Shown piece after piece: positions 10,299-22,031 of a DNA stretch of 64,000 nt (positions are counted from its first letter, which is position 1; each line of letters begins with the position of its first letter). The notes under the pieces are model-generated. The model had not been told where the DNA came from. It ran no database searches and worked only from the letters and a program-made list of their open reading frames with translations. A program made the position numbers and the translations under genes. The stretch comes from Seison nebaliae (taxonomy: Eukaryota > Rotifera > Pararotatoria > Seisonacea > Seisonidae): NCBI GenBank assembly GCA_023231475.1, contig JALJEE010000366.1, forward strand, positions 32,648 to 96,647, in the 5' to 3' direction.

Positions 10299-12965
10299 TA
10301 GGAGAAGGAATTCGCGCAAAAAATCGTTTGATTGGTTCAAATCAAAAGAAGGATAACTTTCCCATTAGAAATATTTTCGAAAATGGATTCAATTTATCCA
10401 TTCTATAGAGCAACATCTAAAGAAGATAAACACTCCTCTTTTAGTGTTTTTCCTCCCCTCTACCACCATCTCCTGATCATATCAGTCATCATTATTATTA
10501 TTATTATTTTTGATTCAGTTAAAACTAGATCGGGAACCTCCATATTTCTCCATAAAAATCACAAGTTAATTTTCGTCGTTAATAAATTCATGAAAAGTGA
10601 AGTAAAAGTGTTAAAATTACTTCCATTCAATATTATACATTTGTTTCTATAGAAATTTTATCAATGTGGTTTCGTCATCATTTCATCTTCATTTATGATG
10701 ACTTAACTTTCGTTACTCTTTCATTTTCAACTATTTATTGTTGTTCTTCTTGATCAAATCGTAACATTAACAATCATATAATTAATTAAATAAAATATTC
10801 AAAAAAATGAATAAAATGATAAAAGATCTATTTCTTTCAATATTTTGATTCGCTTTAATGTTTCTTCTCCAATTGAAATATGGTTCGAATTCGAATTGTT
10901 TTACAACTAATTGGGAAAAGAAACAATTGTAACTCCCAAAACAAAAATATTGTTTTTGGCGCGAGAGAAGCAACCAAGTGTCGACCACAATACGATTATG
11001 ATGACGTTTAATCGCTTAACAGTTTTATGAGATTTCGTTCATTAAAATATCTAAGAAAATTGTGCAAACGAATAGAAAGTATAAATTAAATGAATTCAAG
11101 TATCTTCAACTGATTTCCCAACATTTCCAATATTCATTATCCAACATTTCTTTCTATTGATGATTAGAAGATGTGATGAGTCGGCGATGATTGTCTTTTC
11201 TCACCAAACGACAATTTCCGCCACTTGACTCGGAAACAAATGAGATATCTTCTTCCTATTTTCGAATTGGAGGCGATAGAATCTTTCGCAAATTAGACAA
11301 ATTGAATATCAGAACCGAACTAGAAGAACCAATTCAGTTTAGCGTAATCATCTAACTAGAAAGATAGACTTTCCCTTTTGATGTAGCGCATCATTATATC
11401 AATTATTCGGCTATATTAATCGACACCATTCATTTAGATGAAAATTTCCTGCATATTTTTAATCAGTTTATTTATGAAGATGAAAATTTATTTTTTGTCG
11501 ATTCTCTTTCAGATCTTGTTTACTAATAAATGATGGTGTTGATAATTATTGTCACGTTCTCCCATACACTACGTAAATAGGTAGAAAAAATTAAAATTTT
11601 TAACACTTAACTTCATTAAAGGAAATGCGCACCAGTTATCCTGTTGAAAAGTATTCCGGCCGTCTTCTCATCTAATGCCGTCATCTGTTGACAAATCCTG
11701 TTTTGCCATTTCTTCATTTTTTCTTCTTCTTCATCTTCCTTCATCTTCTCTATATCTTTTATCAGAATATTGAAGTTAATTTAGATTTTATCTTAAAGAT
11801 TTTTCATTCGCGATAGAACATACAAATTAACTTTCGCACAAATCCTTTTTCCTTCATCCTCCTTTAATGACCATTCTATCTATCTCATTTTTTGAAGAAC
11901 GACTCCCACATGTCGAAGATTAAAAGTTTTCTTCGTTGATTTGAAAAATTGTTTAATAATCTAAAATCCCATTAGTTTGATGGATATTTTCGAAAGAACA
12001 ATATAGAAACATTTCTAATTTTTTTGTTGAATAAAGTATTAATTTGTTTAATTTGTTTCCATTGATTCATGTTGGTGGAATAGAAGCGATCAAATCCTTC
12101 CGCTACTTTCTTCGCCTAATCTCACATCTAATCAGTTCCTATGAAGATGCGCTAATTGCTTTATGCAATTCTTTCATTTTTGATTGTTTTAACAAGGAAA
12201 GTGTGCACGAGAACATCTTCTCGCAGATCTGTAATTTATGAGATTAAGGAGGCGGTCTCAACCAATTTCTCCCATCTGTGTCCAAAACAAAAGAAAGGTA
12301 AATAGATGGAACATCTTCCATAAATGAGGATGAGATAGATCGGAACTATCTCGAGGTGTCATATTCACACTGAACTTTCCATTGAGATTTGTGTATAGTT
12401 TTTGTGAAGAATCGTAGTTTGGTTGGAAAACGATTTTTTCGTTGTCATATTATTCATGTCAGTTTAAAGAGAAATATTCTCGCTCAAATATTGTTCATGT
12501 AACAGATGGAATTGATTCTATCATCAACATTCTTTTGATATTGACCGATATTGATAGGTATCAATTGATTGCTTGGTGCCTCGCCTAAACGGTATGGCGT
12601 TCGTTCGTCAGCTCGAATGATTACAATTTACGAACCAATCAATAAACACGATCTGTATATATTAGATTCTTGCACATGTAGTTGATACATATCTCAACAT
12701 TTATTCAACATTCTCATCTCATAAAAGAGCATTCGTTTGAAAAAGTGTCAAATCTTATTTGAACTATTTGGATAAATTTCAATTCTTCCAAATATTTTCT
12801 TTTGATTGAGACGCATTCCTTAACAGGAAAACGCGAACAGTTCCCTTATGTTTATGAACTCATTTTTTACGATAACTTTCATTTCATTTACTAAAGTCAT
12901 TTAATAAGAAAAAATCATAAAATTTTCTTCTAATTTTTCTTATTTTTCCAATTCTCTGTTCACAG
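10299..12965. other. Long intergenic spacer upstream of the T-box gene
   Basis: About 2.7 kb, AT-rich, and likely to contain the T-box promoter and a 5' UTR exon. A canonical acceptor (TTCACAG) ends at 12965, eight bases before the T-box ATG, so an upstream non-coding exon or a trans-spliced leader is likely. A possible donor (AAAG/GTAAAT) follows a GC-richer patch at about 12250-12297. Weak candidate exons on the minus strand (11616-12250) are listed separately. Nothing else was recognised. Confidence 0.5.
11616..11755 (-). CDS. Candidate terminal exon of an unknown minus-strand gene
   Basis: The minus strand is open from an acceptor-like site at 11756 to a TAA at 11616-11618. It encodes an acidic/basic helix-like tail ending TALDEKTAGILFNRITGAHFL. 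Base composition (GCC GGA ATA, ACT GGT GCG CAT) is less AT-rich than the spacer. Two other open stretches upstream on the same strand (about 11835-11885, WSLKEDEGKRICAK; about 12005-12135, AKKVAEGFDRFYSTNMNQWK) could be more exons, but I could not join them all in phase. An overlapping plus-strand ORF (12044-12241) competes with the last one. Unknown product; it could be a decayed gene. Confidence 0.25.
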
Positions 12966-12972
12966 AAAAATT

Positions 12973-14985
12973 ATGCTGGCTTCTTTAAATTTCAATAGTT
13001 GTTCTGATATTAAACCATCAGACGCAACAAACGAATCAACTCTATCATTCCTTTACAACAACAACATTAATAGCAATGATAATAACAATAACAATCAGAA
13101 TAATATCGATGGAAATGAACAGAAATTGTTATCCAATTTCCTTCAATCTCAAACACAAAATGAACCAATTCCTCAACAACAACAACAACAACAACTGAAG
13201 CAACAACCACCCCAACAATTGTTAAGACAGTCGCAAACAAATAATTCGAATGAACAAGATTTATTCTCATTAAATTTTAATAATTATTTCCAACAATTAC
13301 AAACATCACAACTGAATCTCCCGATTAATGAAGTGAGAACACCAGCCACCGTAGAAAACGATAGTGGAAGTACATTACATGAAAATGAAAGTGGTTATTC
13401 GACGGAAGATTCATATACGAATAAATTCAAATTCTCCCCAAAAGATGAAGAATTCGTCACAAGAAAACAATCGTCACCGGAAGACACGAAACCGAATATC
13501 AATCAAATTCCGAATACTTTCAATACTCAAGTTAATGAACTTGCATCATCACCCATCACATCTTCATCAACTTCGCCTGCATTTCAACCATTACCACAAA
13601 TGGTCAATTCTAGTATTGGGAGCGATGCATCCAATATGGCTTCATACCAACAATTAGTCGCTCAAATGTTAACTGCAGCATCGATCAATTCCACCAACAC
13701 CTTTTCCAATTCTAATCATTTAATGGCACAAATTGCAGCCGCTGCCAATGGAATGAACTCGTGGAATCCTTATATTCAACATTCATTCTATACTGCCCCT
13801 TTGAAATATGCAAATCCCGATACGAATATAGAGGTGACTTTGGAAAATAAAGATTTATGGCAACGCTTCCATAACATTGGAACTGAAATGATAATTACGA
13901 AAACTGGTCGACGAATATTTCCCACATTTAAATCCAAATTGAAAGGTCTGAATGATTCGTTGAAATATATATTATTAATGGATGTTATTCCGATGGATGA
14001 TAATCGTTATAAATATCATAATTCTGAATGGGTCATTACCGGTAAAGCTGAACCACAATTCCAACGACGTTTATATCCCCATCCCGACTCTCCAGCTACA
14101 GGCAAACATTGGATGAGTCAAACAATATCTTTCCAAAAACTCAAGTTTACAAACAACGCATTAGACCAACAAGGACATGTTAGTCGTTTTATAATTTTCT
14201 TTTTTCTTCATATTTGTATTTTATAAAGATTATTTTAAATTCGATGCATAAATATCTCCCACGATTCCATGTTGTGCAAGCAGATGATTTGTCTAATTTG
14301 CAGAATGCTCAATTCAATACTTTTGCATTTGAAGAAACTCAATTCATTGCAGTGACAGCATATCAAAATGAGAAAATTACACAATTGAAAATTGATCACA
14401 ATCCATTCGCTAAAGGTTTTCGAGATAATTCCATGCTAAAACGAAGTACGAACAGGTTTCTTTAATTAATATTTCTCTGAAATCTTTCATATAAATATTT
14501 TCCCTTTTAGTGATCAACCGACCAAAACTTCATTTGATCGAACATCGTATGGAAATGAATTTTTGGAGCAATTTGGACAAAATCCTAATGCTAATGTGCA
14601 AAGCTATTATGCAAATCTATTAATGCAAAGAAGATTTCTGATGGCCATGCAACAAATATCCTCAGATGCTACTCCAACACAAACACAAAATATTCCATCA
14701 CAGTTCCTTAATTTCGGTGAACAAAACTTAAAGAATAATATGATGAACCCATTATTACAACCTCAACAATTATTCGACCAACAATCTCAACAACCAAATT
14801 TCAACCTGCTACAACCACAAGTACAACAACAAACATTATCACAACAAACTCCAAATAATCAGAGTAATGACACTGGTGAATCAAATAATAATTCCTCGAA
14901 CCGAAAGCGAAAGAGTTGTGATGAAGAAATTTTCGGCAATTCGGAAAAAATTAGAAAATTCTCGAATGAATATTTCGCACAATAA
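12973..14985 (+). CDS. T-box transcription factor, Tbx2/3/4/5-like
   Basis: Exons 12973-14178, 14229-14455 and 14511-14985 join to 635 aa. The ATG follows a splice acceptor closely, so this is the first coding exon. The DNA-binding T-box spans about residues 286-477: [46 protein letters not shown] and, across intron 1, [21 protein letters not shown], then [17 protein letters not shown] and NPFAKGFRD. The ATGKHWM and TGKAEP segments look most like Tbx4/5, the rest like Tbx2/3, so I place it only in that superclade. Flanks are poly-Gln/Asn low complexity; the C-terminus carries a possible nuclear signal ([10 protein letters not shown]). Family role: sequence-specific nuclear regulator in development. 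Confidence 0.92.
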
Positions 14986-15546
14986 AAATTCCATAAATAA
15001 ATTATATTTCATTCCAATTTTTTATTAATTATTATTCTATTTGAAACAGTATTTAAATTATGAGTGTGTGACGTGTGTGTGTGTGTGAGTGAATTGTGCT
15101 TACTTCAAATTTTATTAATTTTATCGCCAATTCAAATTTTACAACATTCATTGTGAATTTATTTATCACGATTAATTTAATGATTTCATAATTATTCAAA
15201 TAATATATTTTCTTAACATTTATTCGATAACATAAGAAATATCTTACAAATAATCTACAATATCTGTTAGAGTAATCTAAATTATTTCATCACCAGATAA
15301 ATATCTATACGATATTTAAACATGATAAGCAAGAGTTAGAGAATAAATTAAGATTTCGTGAATTTTTAGATTTTAATTTATATTTTTTATAAAGAATTAA
15401 AGAAATTAAAGAATTAGAATGAAAGTTTTAAATAGATTGTATCTGAATAGTTGAAACAAATCTAAACAATTTTGAACATTTTCATTTGATTTTTTTTCGA
15501 GTTTAGTTGATTTTAATTATTTTACCATTTTCCTTATCTTAACAAA
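14986..15546. other. Spacer between the T-box and multi-pass membrane genes
   Basis: AT-rich, with a short GT-rich microsatellite at about 15064-15089. A candidate poly(A) signal (AATAAA) lies near 14995, just after the T-box stop. No ORF of note. Confidence 0.6.
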
Positions 15547-16167
15547 ATGGGAAGAAGACCAGACGAAACTCCTTGGGATAGTGCTGCGAGGGTATGTCTT
15601 CTTTTGTCACTACTAGTGGTATTGGTTAGACTTAATATTGTCTATTCTTGTCTATTTCATGGCGATTTAGACAATAAGTGTTATCGTTATAGTACTCACA
15701 AGTCAAACAATAAAAGGTATCAATGATGCTGGTAAACCTAGTGATGAAACTAGCGACATAAAGATGCGATCCGTTGTACTACTGATATTCTGCATATTTT
15801 CAACCATATTCTCTTTCGTGTGTCTAGTCGGAGTTCTGCTAAAGAGGTCAAATTTACTTTTCATGGTTAGTTCTTCTGGAAAAGGATTTCACTATATACA
15901 AAATTTGAATAGTCCGAAAGTTTAATGTTCGCGATAACAATTTGTTCGGTGCTATTGTATGCGTTAGTTCAAGAAATATGGATGTACAACTTCGATTGGA
16001 TATGGCTAAATTATGCTCTCACTTACAGCCTTCATTCATCTTTTGCATTTCTATCAGTAGTCTTTGGACTAGTCGTCTGCATTAGAAATGAAACGGCCGG
16101 GGATATGTGTTCAAGTTTCTATTGGAAATCGACAGATACGTCGAATCTGTTCCGCAGAGATTTCTAA
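15547..16167 (+). CDS. Small multi-pass membrane protein, family unknown
   Basis: Exons 15547-15591, 15671-15865 and 15913-16167 give 164 aa with phase 0 at both junctions and good donors (GTATGT, GTTAGT). The N-terminus is MGRRPDETPWDSAAR. Hydrophobic segments: a short one at about 16-28 (ISVIVIVLTSQTI), then about 49-73 (VVLLIFCIFSTIFSFVCLVG), about 84-100 (FAITICSVLLYALV) and about 114-136 (SFAFLSVVFGLVVCI). That suggests four membrane passes with a loop at 30-48. It resembles a small tetraspan protein, but no diagnostic motif was seen. A minus-strand open stretch (16111-16440, for example GLRFISLNGQLLANRK) overlaps its 3' end and may be another transcript. Confidence 0.65.
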
Positions 16168-19031
16168 AATAAATAAATCAGAAACAATTTTATTTTTTAC
16201 AAGTTTCTTAGTTATTTCAAAGGTCCAACAAATTTCATTCAATTGAGAATGGAAAACCTCTTCTAATGACGATTTCGTTGAGTCATCCGAGTAAATTGTT
16301 TTTCTGTTTGCCAGCAATTGTCCGTTGAGTGAAATGAAACGTAGTCCAAAAGAACTAGAGGATTTTCTTCTGGAACGAATAGTGATTTCCTTCCTTCTTC
16401 TACATGCAAGTGTATGTTCAACAATGTTTACTTATCTGATTGAAAGAATCGTCAGAGTGAATAGACAATAGAATTCTTCAAGAGATGTCTTCCCTCGAAT
16501 TATCTTTATAAAGAACACTTCATTCGACTTATCAAGAAATAATCTCTGATATCATTTACTTTTAATACATTGTCTATTAAAATCGTGGAAGAGTGTAATT
16601 CTGTTCTCAAAATATTTTCAACTACGAATAAACTCTACTTTCAATTATTCAGTAATTGATAAATTTAATCTACTCAAAATATTGATGATAATTCAAACAG
16701 ATATTAATCTCGTCATATATCATTGCCGTAGGAATAAATCATAGGAAAGATCGTTAAGCGTTTATACATTTATTATACTAAATTTATTCCATTGGGAATT
16801 CCAACTAGTAAACATTATATTTTATAAATGAATTCGGAAGGGTAGAATTTGTTGTAAATGAGAAGAATACAACTTCATATTATAAACTTTATATTATAAA
16901 GTGAATAATAATACATAATTATAAGAACCAGAAGTAATGGAGGTCATACACGTAATTGTTTATTTCACAATAAATCATTGGACATCAAGTCGTACAATGA
17001 GAAATTATTTTAATGTTCAATCAATATTCAAGTTCGTCGATTAGAATACGAAACAACATTAGACATCGTCGTGTTCATCTTTTCAAAATCAAATTTTAAA
17101 TGAATTATATGAAACATTCGATGTACAGGATCAAATTACAGTTCACGACCCTTTTATATTAACAACATACAATTATGTAGTTGTTCATTATCTCATAATA
17201 ATCATCTTATAGTTTATTGATTATTATAAATATTAATTGATTTTCAATGATAGGATGTTCATATTCAAATTGTTAACTAATAGAATAATATCGAAATAAA
17301 AAAATTACGATAAATCTTCTTCATATTACGTTTCTTAAGAAAATATCAATTTAATATTAATGTTTAATATAAAGTGTTTTTATTATTTATTTACTTCTAT
17401 GATAATTATTAATTATCGTTTATGGATCGTTCAATATGATTGTTTGTTATATCATCAACTACCAAACGAAGCTATATCAAAATTATTTGAAAATAATCAT
17501 AAGAAAAAAGAAGTAACGTAGAGTTTCCTCAGCTGAAAATTAAGTTTTTTAACGTAACATTATGTGGATGATTATGATATGAATTGTTCTTAAAAATAAT
17601 GAAACAAAATTGAATCTATATCACTCCAACTTGTTAATTGTGTCGAATCACAGTATTTCTATTAAAGCGGTCTGATCTCTGCGTTTTTTTAATTTTCTCT
17701 ATTAAATTGATCATACTTTATCGCTTAGGACAATTCGTCATTGTTATTATAAATTTTCATGATAATTATTAAGATCGAGTAAAATATGATTGAAGTAAAC
17801 AAAATAATAATAATATAATTGAAAAATCGAGAAGATTTCTTATGGATGATTTGTAGGAACAGTTTGGAAGAATGTAGGAAGAATGAAATTGTCCGCGAAA
17901 TGTCATTAGAGGAAGTTCAGCTTCCTGTGGATTCTAGTCAATTATCATAAATACTAAACAATTTTCTTTTAGACGGTTTACATTGATTTCAAATTCGAAC
18001 TCATATGTTGGAGTTGTTTATATCAGGCGAAATTCGCAGGTATTTGTTAAAAACTGTTTTTAGTCATCTGTTTAATAGTGACGTCTGATAATGTTTTGAA
18101 TAAGCAGGTAATAATTGAATTAGAGTAGATCATTCTACTTCTTAATCGAACTCACAGTCATGAAAGGTTTGGAGGGAATGTACTAGATAAAAAAATTTAT
18201 TAACTGATCGTTATTATACAATCAAAAACATTATGGAAATCATAAAAATCAAGTACTATCATGACCTGGCTATTTCCGCCAATACGAATCTACCGATAAT
18301 TATGATGATGTAAAAAACTCTATTCTCCCACTGTTTACTTTCGCTATTATTAGTGGAAACTCATTTATTTCAGTTGTATAAGTTTGAATCAAGATAACTG
18401 TCAGCAATAAGTACTTTTATCTGACGACATTATCACACTTATACAATATTTATATAATCAATAAACACTAATTAAATATACACACAATGACCGGCAACGT
18501 TCTCCAATATATCTATGTGCGTGTATTAACCTATTTGTCATAATGTTCATAAATAAATATTTCAAGAAATGTTCTCATTCTTTTCTTCTTTATTATTTTC
18601 AAATAGATGAATTTCTTATATATTTCCCCTTTAAAAAATTGTTTTTCTATGTTTCTTTTACTTCGTACCAATTGCCATTTCCTTCATATTACCATATACT
18701 TATCGTTGTAAATTATTATTACTTCTTAAAAAAATTATTCGTAAGTTCACTAAACTTATTTAATACGGTAGTAGTTTTTTTATTATTCCGATTTTTTTTA
18801 TTTTTCCGATTTTATTTACCATAATATTCCGTTCTATGACTTTCGATTCTACTTCAGTTTACACTTCCAAATGTTACGTACAATTGTTATACGTATATTC
18901 AATAGTTGTCAAAGTTTAGTTTGATAATAAAATCATAGCTAGTTCCGCCGAATAATTGTAATAAATTAGTTAATAAACTTTATTTATGGACGATTATCTG
19001 AAGAAAGACGACATTTTAAAGAATTGAAGAT
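16168..19031. other. Long AT-rich spacer with weak candidate exons
   Basis: About 2.9 kb. Two stretches look less random: a minus-strand open region at about 16180-16440 (SSSSFGLRFISLNGQLLANR), and the splice-flanked plus-strand run at 17857-18163 listed separately. The rest is AT-rich with no recognised RNA gene or repeat family. Confidence 0.5.
17857..18163 (+). CDS. Candidate 3' exons of an unknown gene
   Basis: Three successive AG...GT-bounded blocks (17857-17926, 17973-18039, 18064-18107) and a last acceptor at 18157 keep one reading frame across all junctions and end at TGA (18161-18163). The peptide runs from NSLEECRKNEIVREMSLEEV through TVYIDFKFELICWSCLYQA to SDNVLNKQS. In the 44-bp block only the phase that fits is open, which argues against chance. 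No start exon with matching phase was found upstream, and no family is recognised. It could be a small real gene, a remnant, or coincidence. Confidence 0.25.
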
Positions 19032-19280
19032 ATGTTAATGAATTGGATGGTTGAAATAGGAATTGATGGAATTGGCGCTTTAATTTTATCGTCAATGCAA
19101 ACGACCTCACATTTGACTCATAACATTAGAGTTTCTTATGTAAATGAATTGAGAAGGAAGGTAAGATTGAGAATTATATATGATAATGTAATATGTCCAT
19201 TCATTATTTATATTCAGTTGAACGTAAATGAATTAATGTTCTATGCGTCAGGAGATTTTATTACACATAATCTTATGTAA
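19032..19280 (+). CDS. Possible small protein with one 57-bp intron
   Basis: ORF from ATG at 19032. An intron 19161-19217 has a strong donor (GGAAG/GTAAGA) and acceptor (TATATTCAG); its length is a multiple of three without stops, so the frame also reads through. The spliced form is 63 aa: a hydrophobic start (MVEIGIDGIGALILSS), then VSYVNELRRK/LNVNELMFYASGDF. No family recognised. Kept because of the well-formed splice sites. Confidence 0.3.
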   Translation: MLMNWMVEIGIDGIGALILSSMQTTSHLTHNIRVSYVNELRRKVRLRIIYDNVICPFIIYIQLNVNELMFYASGDFITHNLM

Positions 19281-20224
19281 CATTAAAGGAAAATAAATGA
19301 TTAATCGTAAAAATGATTCATAATTTATCATTCATTTTCTTTGTTCTGATTAGAGGAAACGGTTTTACTGAAGGGAAATTTGAAGAATCAATCGAATTTT
19401 TTGTTTGAAATAGAAAAATTTTTGTGATGAAGATTAATATGGATTGTAAGATTGATATGTTTCTTTCTAGACAATCGTCCACAATTCGAATATCCTAATT
19501 TCAATATAAAGACTAGTATCTTCCCTAAAACGGTTTCCGTTTTCTCTTTAATCTATTTTCCTATGAAATGAGAATTTTAAGTGACAGCTCAATTCTTAGT
19601 TTAATCCAAAATTTGAAAGGAAAAAAATTCATACAAAATTCTCTTTTTTCATCTTCGAATTGAAGTGATATGATTTGTTGTGAAGAGGAATATTTTATGT
19701 AAATAAATTGTGGAAGGAAGACTATTTGAGTTCGATACCTTCCTTGTCGGAAAAACGGGAAATTCTTTTAATTGAATTTTTGTGAGGGAACTAATTCTTG
19801 TGAAGAATTTTTTTGTGAATTGATTTGAATGAATAATAGAATTATCGTCCACACTAATCACATATGATGATAATCATGATAATCATATTCATCATCGAAC
19901 GTCGAATCGAATCAGGTTCTCTATCTTCTTAACGACCGAGTCGAGTAAGAAGTATTGTGTTAATGATCAAAATTCGATAGACCAGATTCGATTATTCGGA
20001 TTAGAATAGAAGAAGAATTTATGTTTATTATCATACATCTTGATAATTCTTTTCAATATTGTTGATGAAGATGAATATTTATTTTTCCACTTATTATGGT
20101 GAGTGTTTGAGGAGGTGAAGAATGATGATGAAGTGAAAATAGTAACGTTTCTTCTCCCACATTCGTTAGAGAGACAGTGAGTAAATGGATGAACAGATAT
20201 TTGAATGAATGAATGAATGAATGA
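19281..20224. other. Spacer and presumed 5' region of the spectraplakin gene
   Basis: About 940 bp, AT-rich. It ends in a tetranucleotide repeat (GAAT/ATGA) that runs into the annotated start codon. No upstream coding exon was found, but a 5' UTR exon or alternative first exon cannot be excluded. Confidence 0.5.
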
Positions 20225-20231
20225 ATGAATG
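20203..20231. repeat. (GAAT)n tetranucleotide repeat overlapping the spectraplakin start
   Basis: About seven tandem GAAT units place an ATG every four bases, in rotating frames. The in-frame ATG for the giant ORF is 20225; an in-frame TGA lies at 20222-20224. Length variation here would change which ATG leads the frame. Confidence 0.85.
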
Positions 20232-21995
20232 ATAATGAAATGGAAGAGAATTTGAATATAAATCAACAAATATCATCAGTGATGGGAAGAATGACAGGAA
20301 AGGAAAGTTCGTCAATGATCGGGATGAATGAGTCGATGGGGGAGCGATGGAGCGTAGTGAATTCAAAAGAATATTTTTATGCGAAAAAAACGAATCGAGA
20401 CGTGACAATTCGAAGCGCGAAAGACTATGTTCGAAAGAAGATCGTTATCGAAACATCGTCGAGACGAGGAGGGAACGTGAATTTGAATGTTAAGCTGAAT
20501 CATCCTAATAATTTGAGTAAGAGTCAAGTGAATGAAGATAGAGATAAAAATTCATCTTCCCATATCAACATCATAAAGAAGGAGAATTCGTTCGATAATT
20601 ATAAAAATAATAAATCGTGTATTATTGAAAATAATAAATATTCGAATGGTCAACCTCATTCTTATCATCAACATTCTCATATAAATATTATTAATAATAA
20701 TATAAAAAAGAAAAAAAATTATTATCGAACAAATAAATCAGATATACACTCCACTAACCAACATTATCACCATCATCATCATCAAACTAATAGCGACAAC
20801 AACAGAGATAAATATATTCTTACCTATAATCGTGTGGGAGAGAATAGTGACATAGAAACACAGAAGAAGAAGAAGAAGAAGAAAGAAGTAGAATATATCG
20901 ATACAAGTAGAATTAATACAAGTACATGTACATTCGACAATTATACTGCAAATAAAGATGTCGGTAATGTGATTGATGAGAATCATAAAACGAATCAATT
21001 AACTGATAAGAAGAGAGTGAATAAGAATAATTATCAGAAGAGGACGACGAATAACTCGTCAAGTTTTAGTGAAGAACATCAAGATAATTTTCCATCTCAA
21101 TCTTCTCGTTCGTTAAAATCTCATTTGAAATTGAATGTTGATGTAAATTCGATTAATTTCCAAAAGTTCTCTTCATATTCTGCATCGGCATTCTATTCCA
21201 CTCATCCCAATAATCTTGTTACATCATCTGAAATATTGCCACTCCCAACTACTCTAACGACATCAATACCTACAGATCGAACAAATAATTCGATTGAACA
21301 TACTATTAATAATAATCATCATCAAATTCGTCATCAAATCAATTCGTCTGTACCGTCAACTTCAACATTATCTTCATTTGTTTCAACTAGATCGTCATCA
21401 TCAGTTTCTTTATCTCCCTTATCCATCACCAACAACATCTCCATATCGTCGACGAGTTCGAATTGGAGAGAAAAGAAATTGAGATTATTATCACGATCTA
21501 ATGTTTCAATCGTCTCTTGCGGAAGTAACGGTAATACTGCCACCAGTCATTTAGTAAGTGAGAATAACGACGATCTAATTCGATTGGAAAATGATGAGAG
21601 AAGAATTAATTCTTATACAAAAATTTCGATAAATTCTGAGAAGAAACGGAAGAAACATCAAAATGAACAGTTTTATACGAGTGAATCCTTTAATCATTAT
21701 CCCACCACGTCGCAAGTGAAGAAGTTGAAAGAGAATTTATTACCATCTCAACCCATCATAATCGATTATTCTCATACGCAAGAAATACCAAACAATTCCC
21801 ACAATTCAACGAAGAAGACGATGTATTCTGAACGAATCTCTTCCATGACCAATGGAACATTAAAGAGAACACGTCAATCTCAACCATTCGTCTATAAACA
21901 TGGAACATCACAAAATAAGACTGATAATAATACATCTCTCGTTCCATCACTTCCAACAAATAATACTCAATCAGAAACACATATCAACAACACCA

Positions 21996-22031
<36 letters not shown>

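Noticed and set aside
10880-10897. GGTTCGAATTCGAATT, resembling a tRNA B box
   Set aside because: No A box, acceptor stem or cloverleaf could be drawn around it.
20761-20790. His-run (CATCAC repeats) considered as a metal-binding motif
   Set aside because: Part of a general triplet-repeat low-complexity N-terminus along with Asn and Lys runs; no other sign of a metal site.
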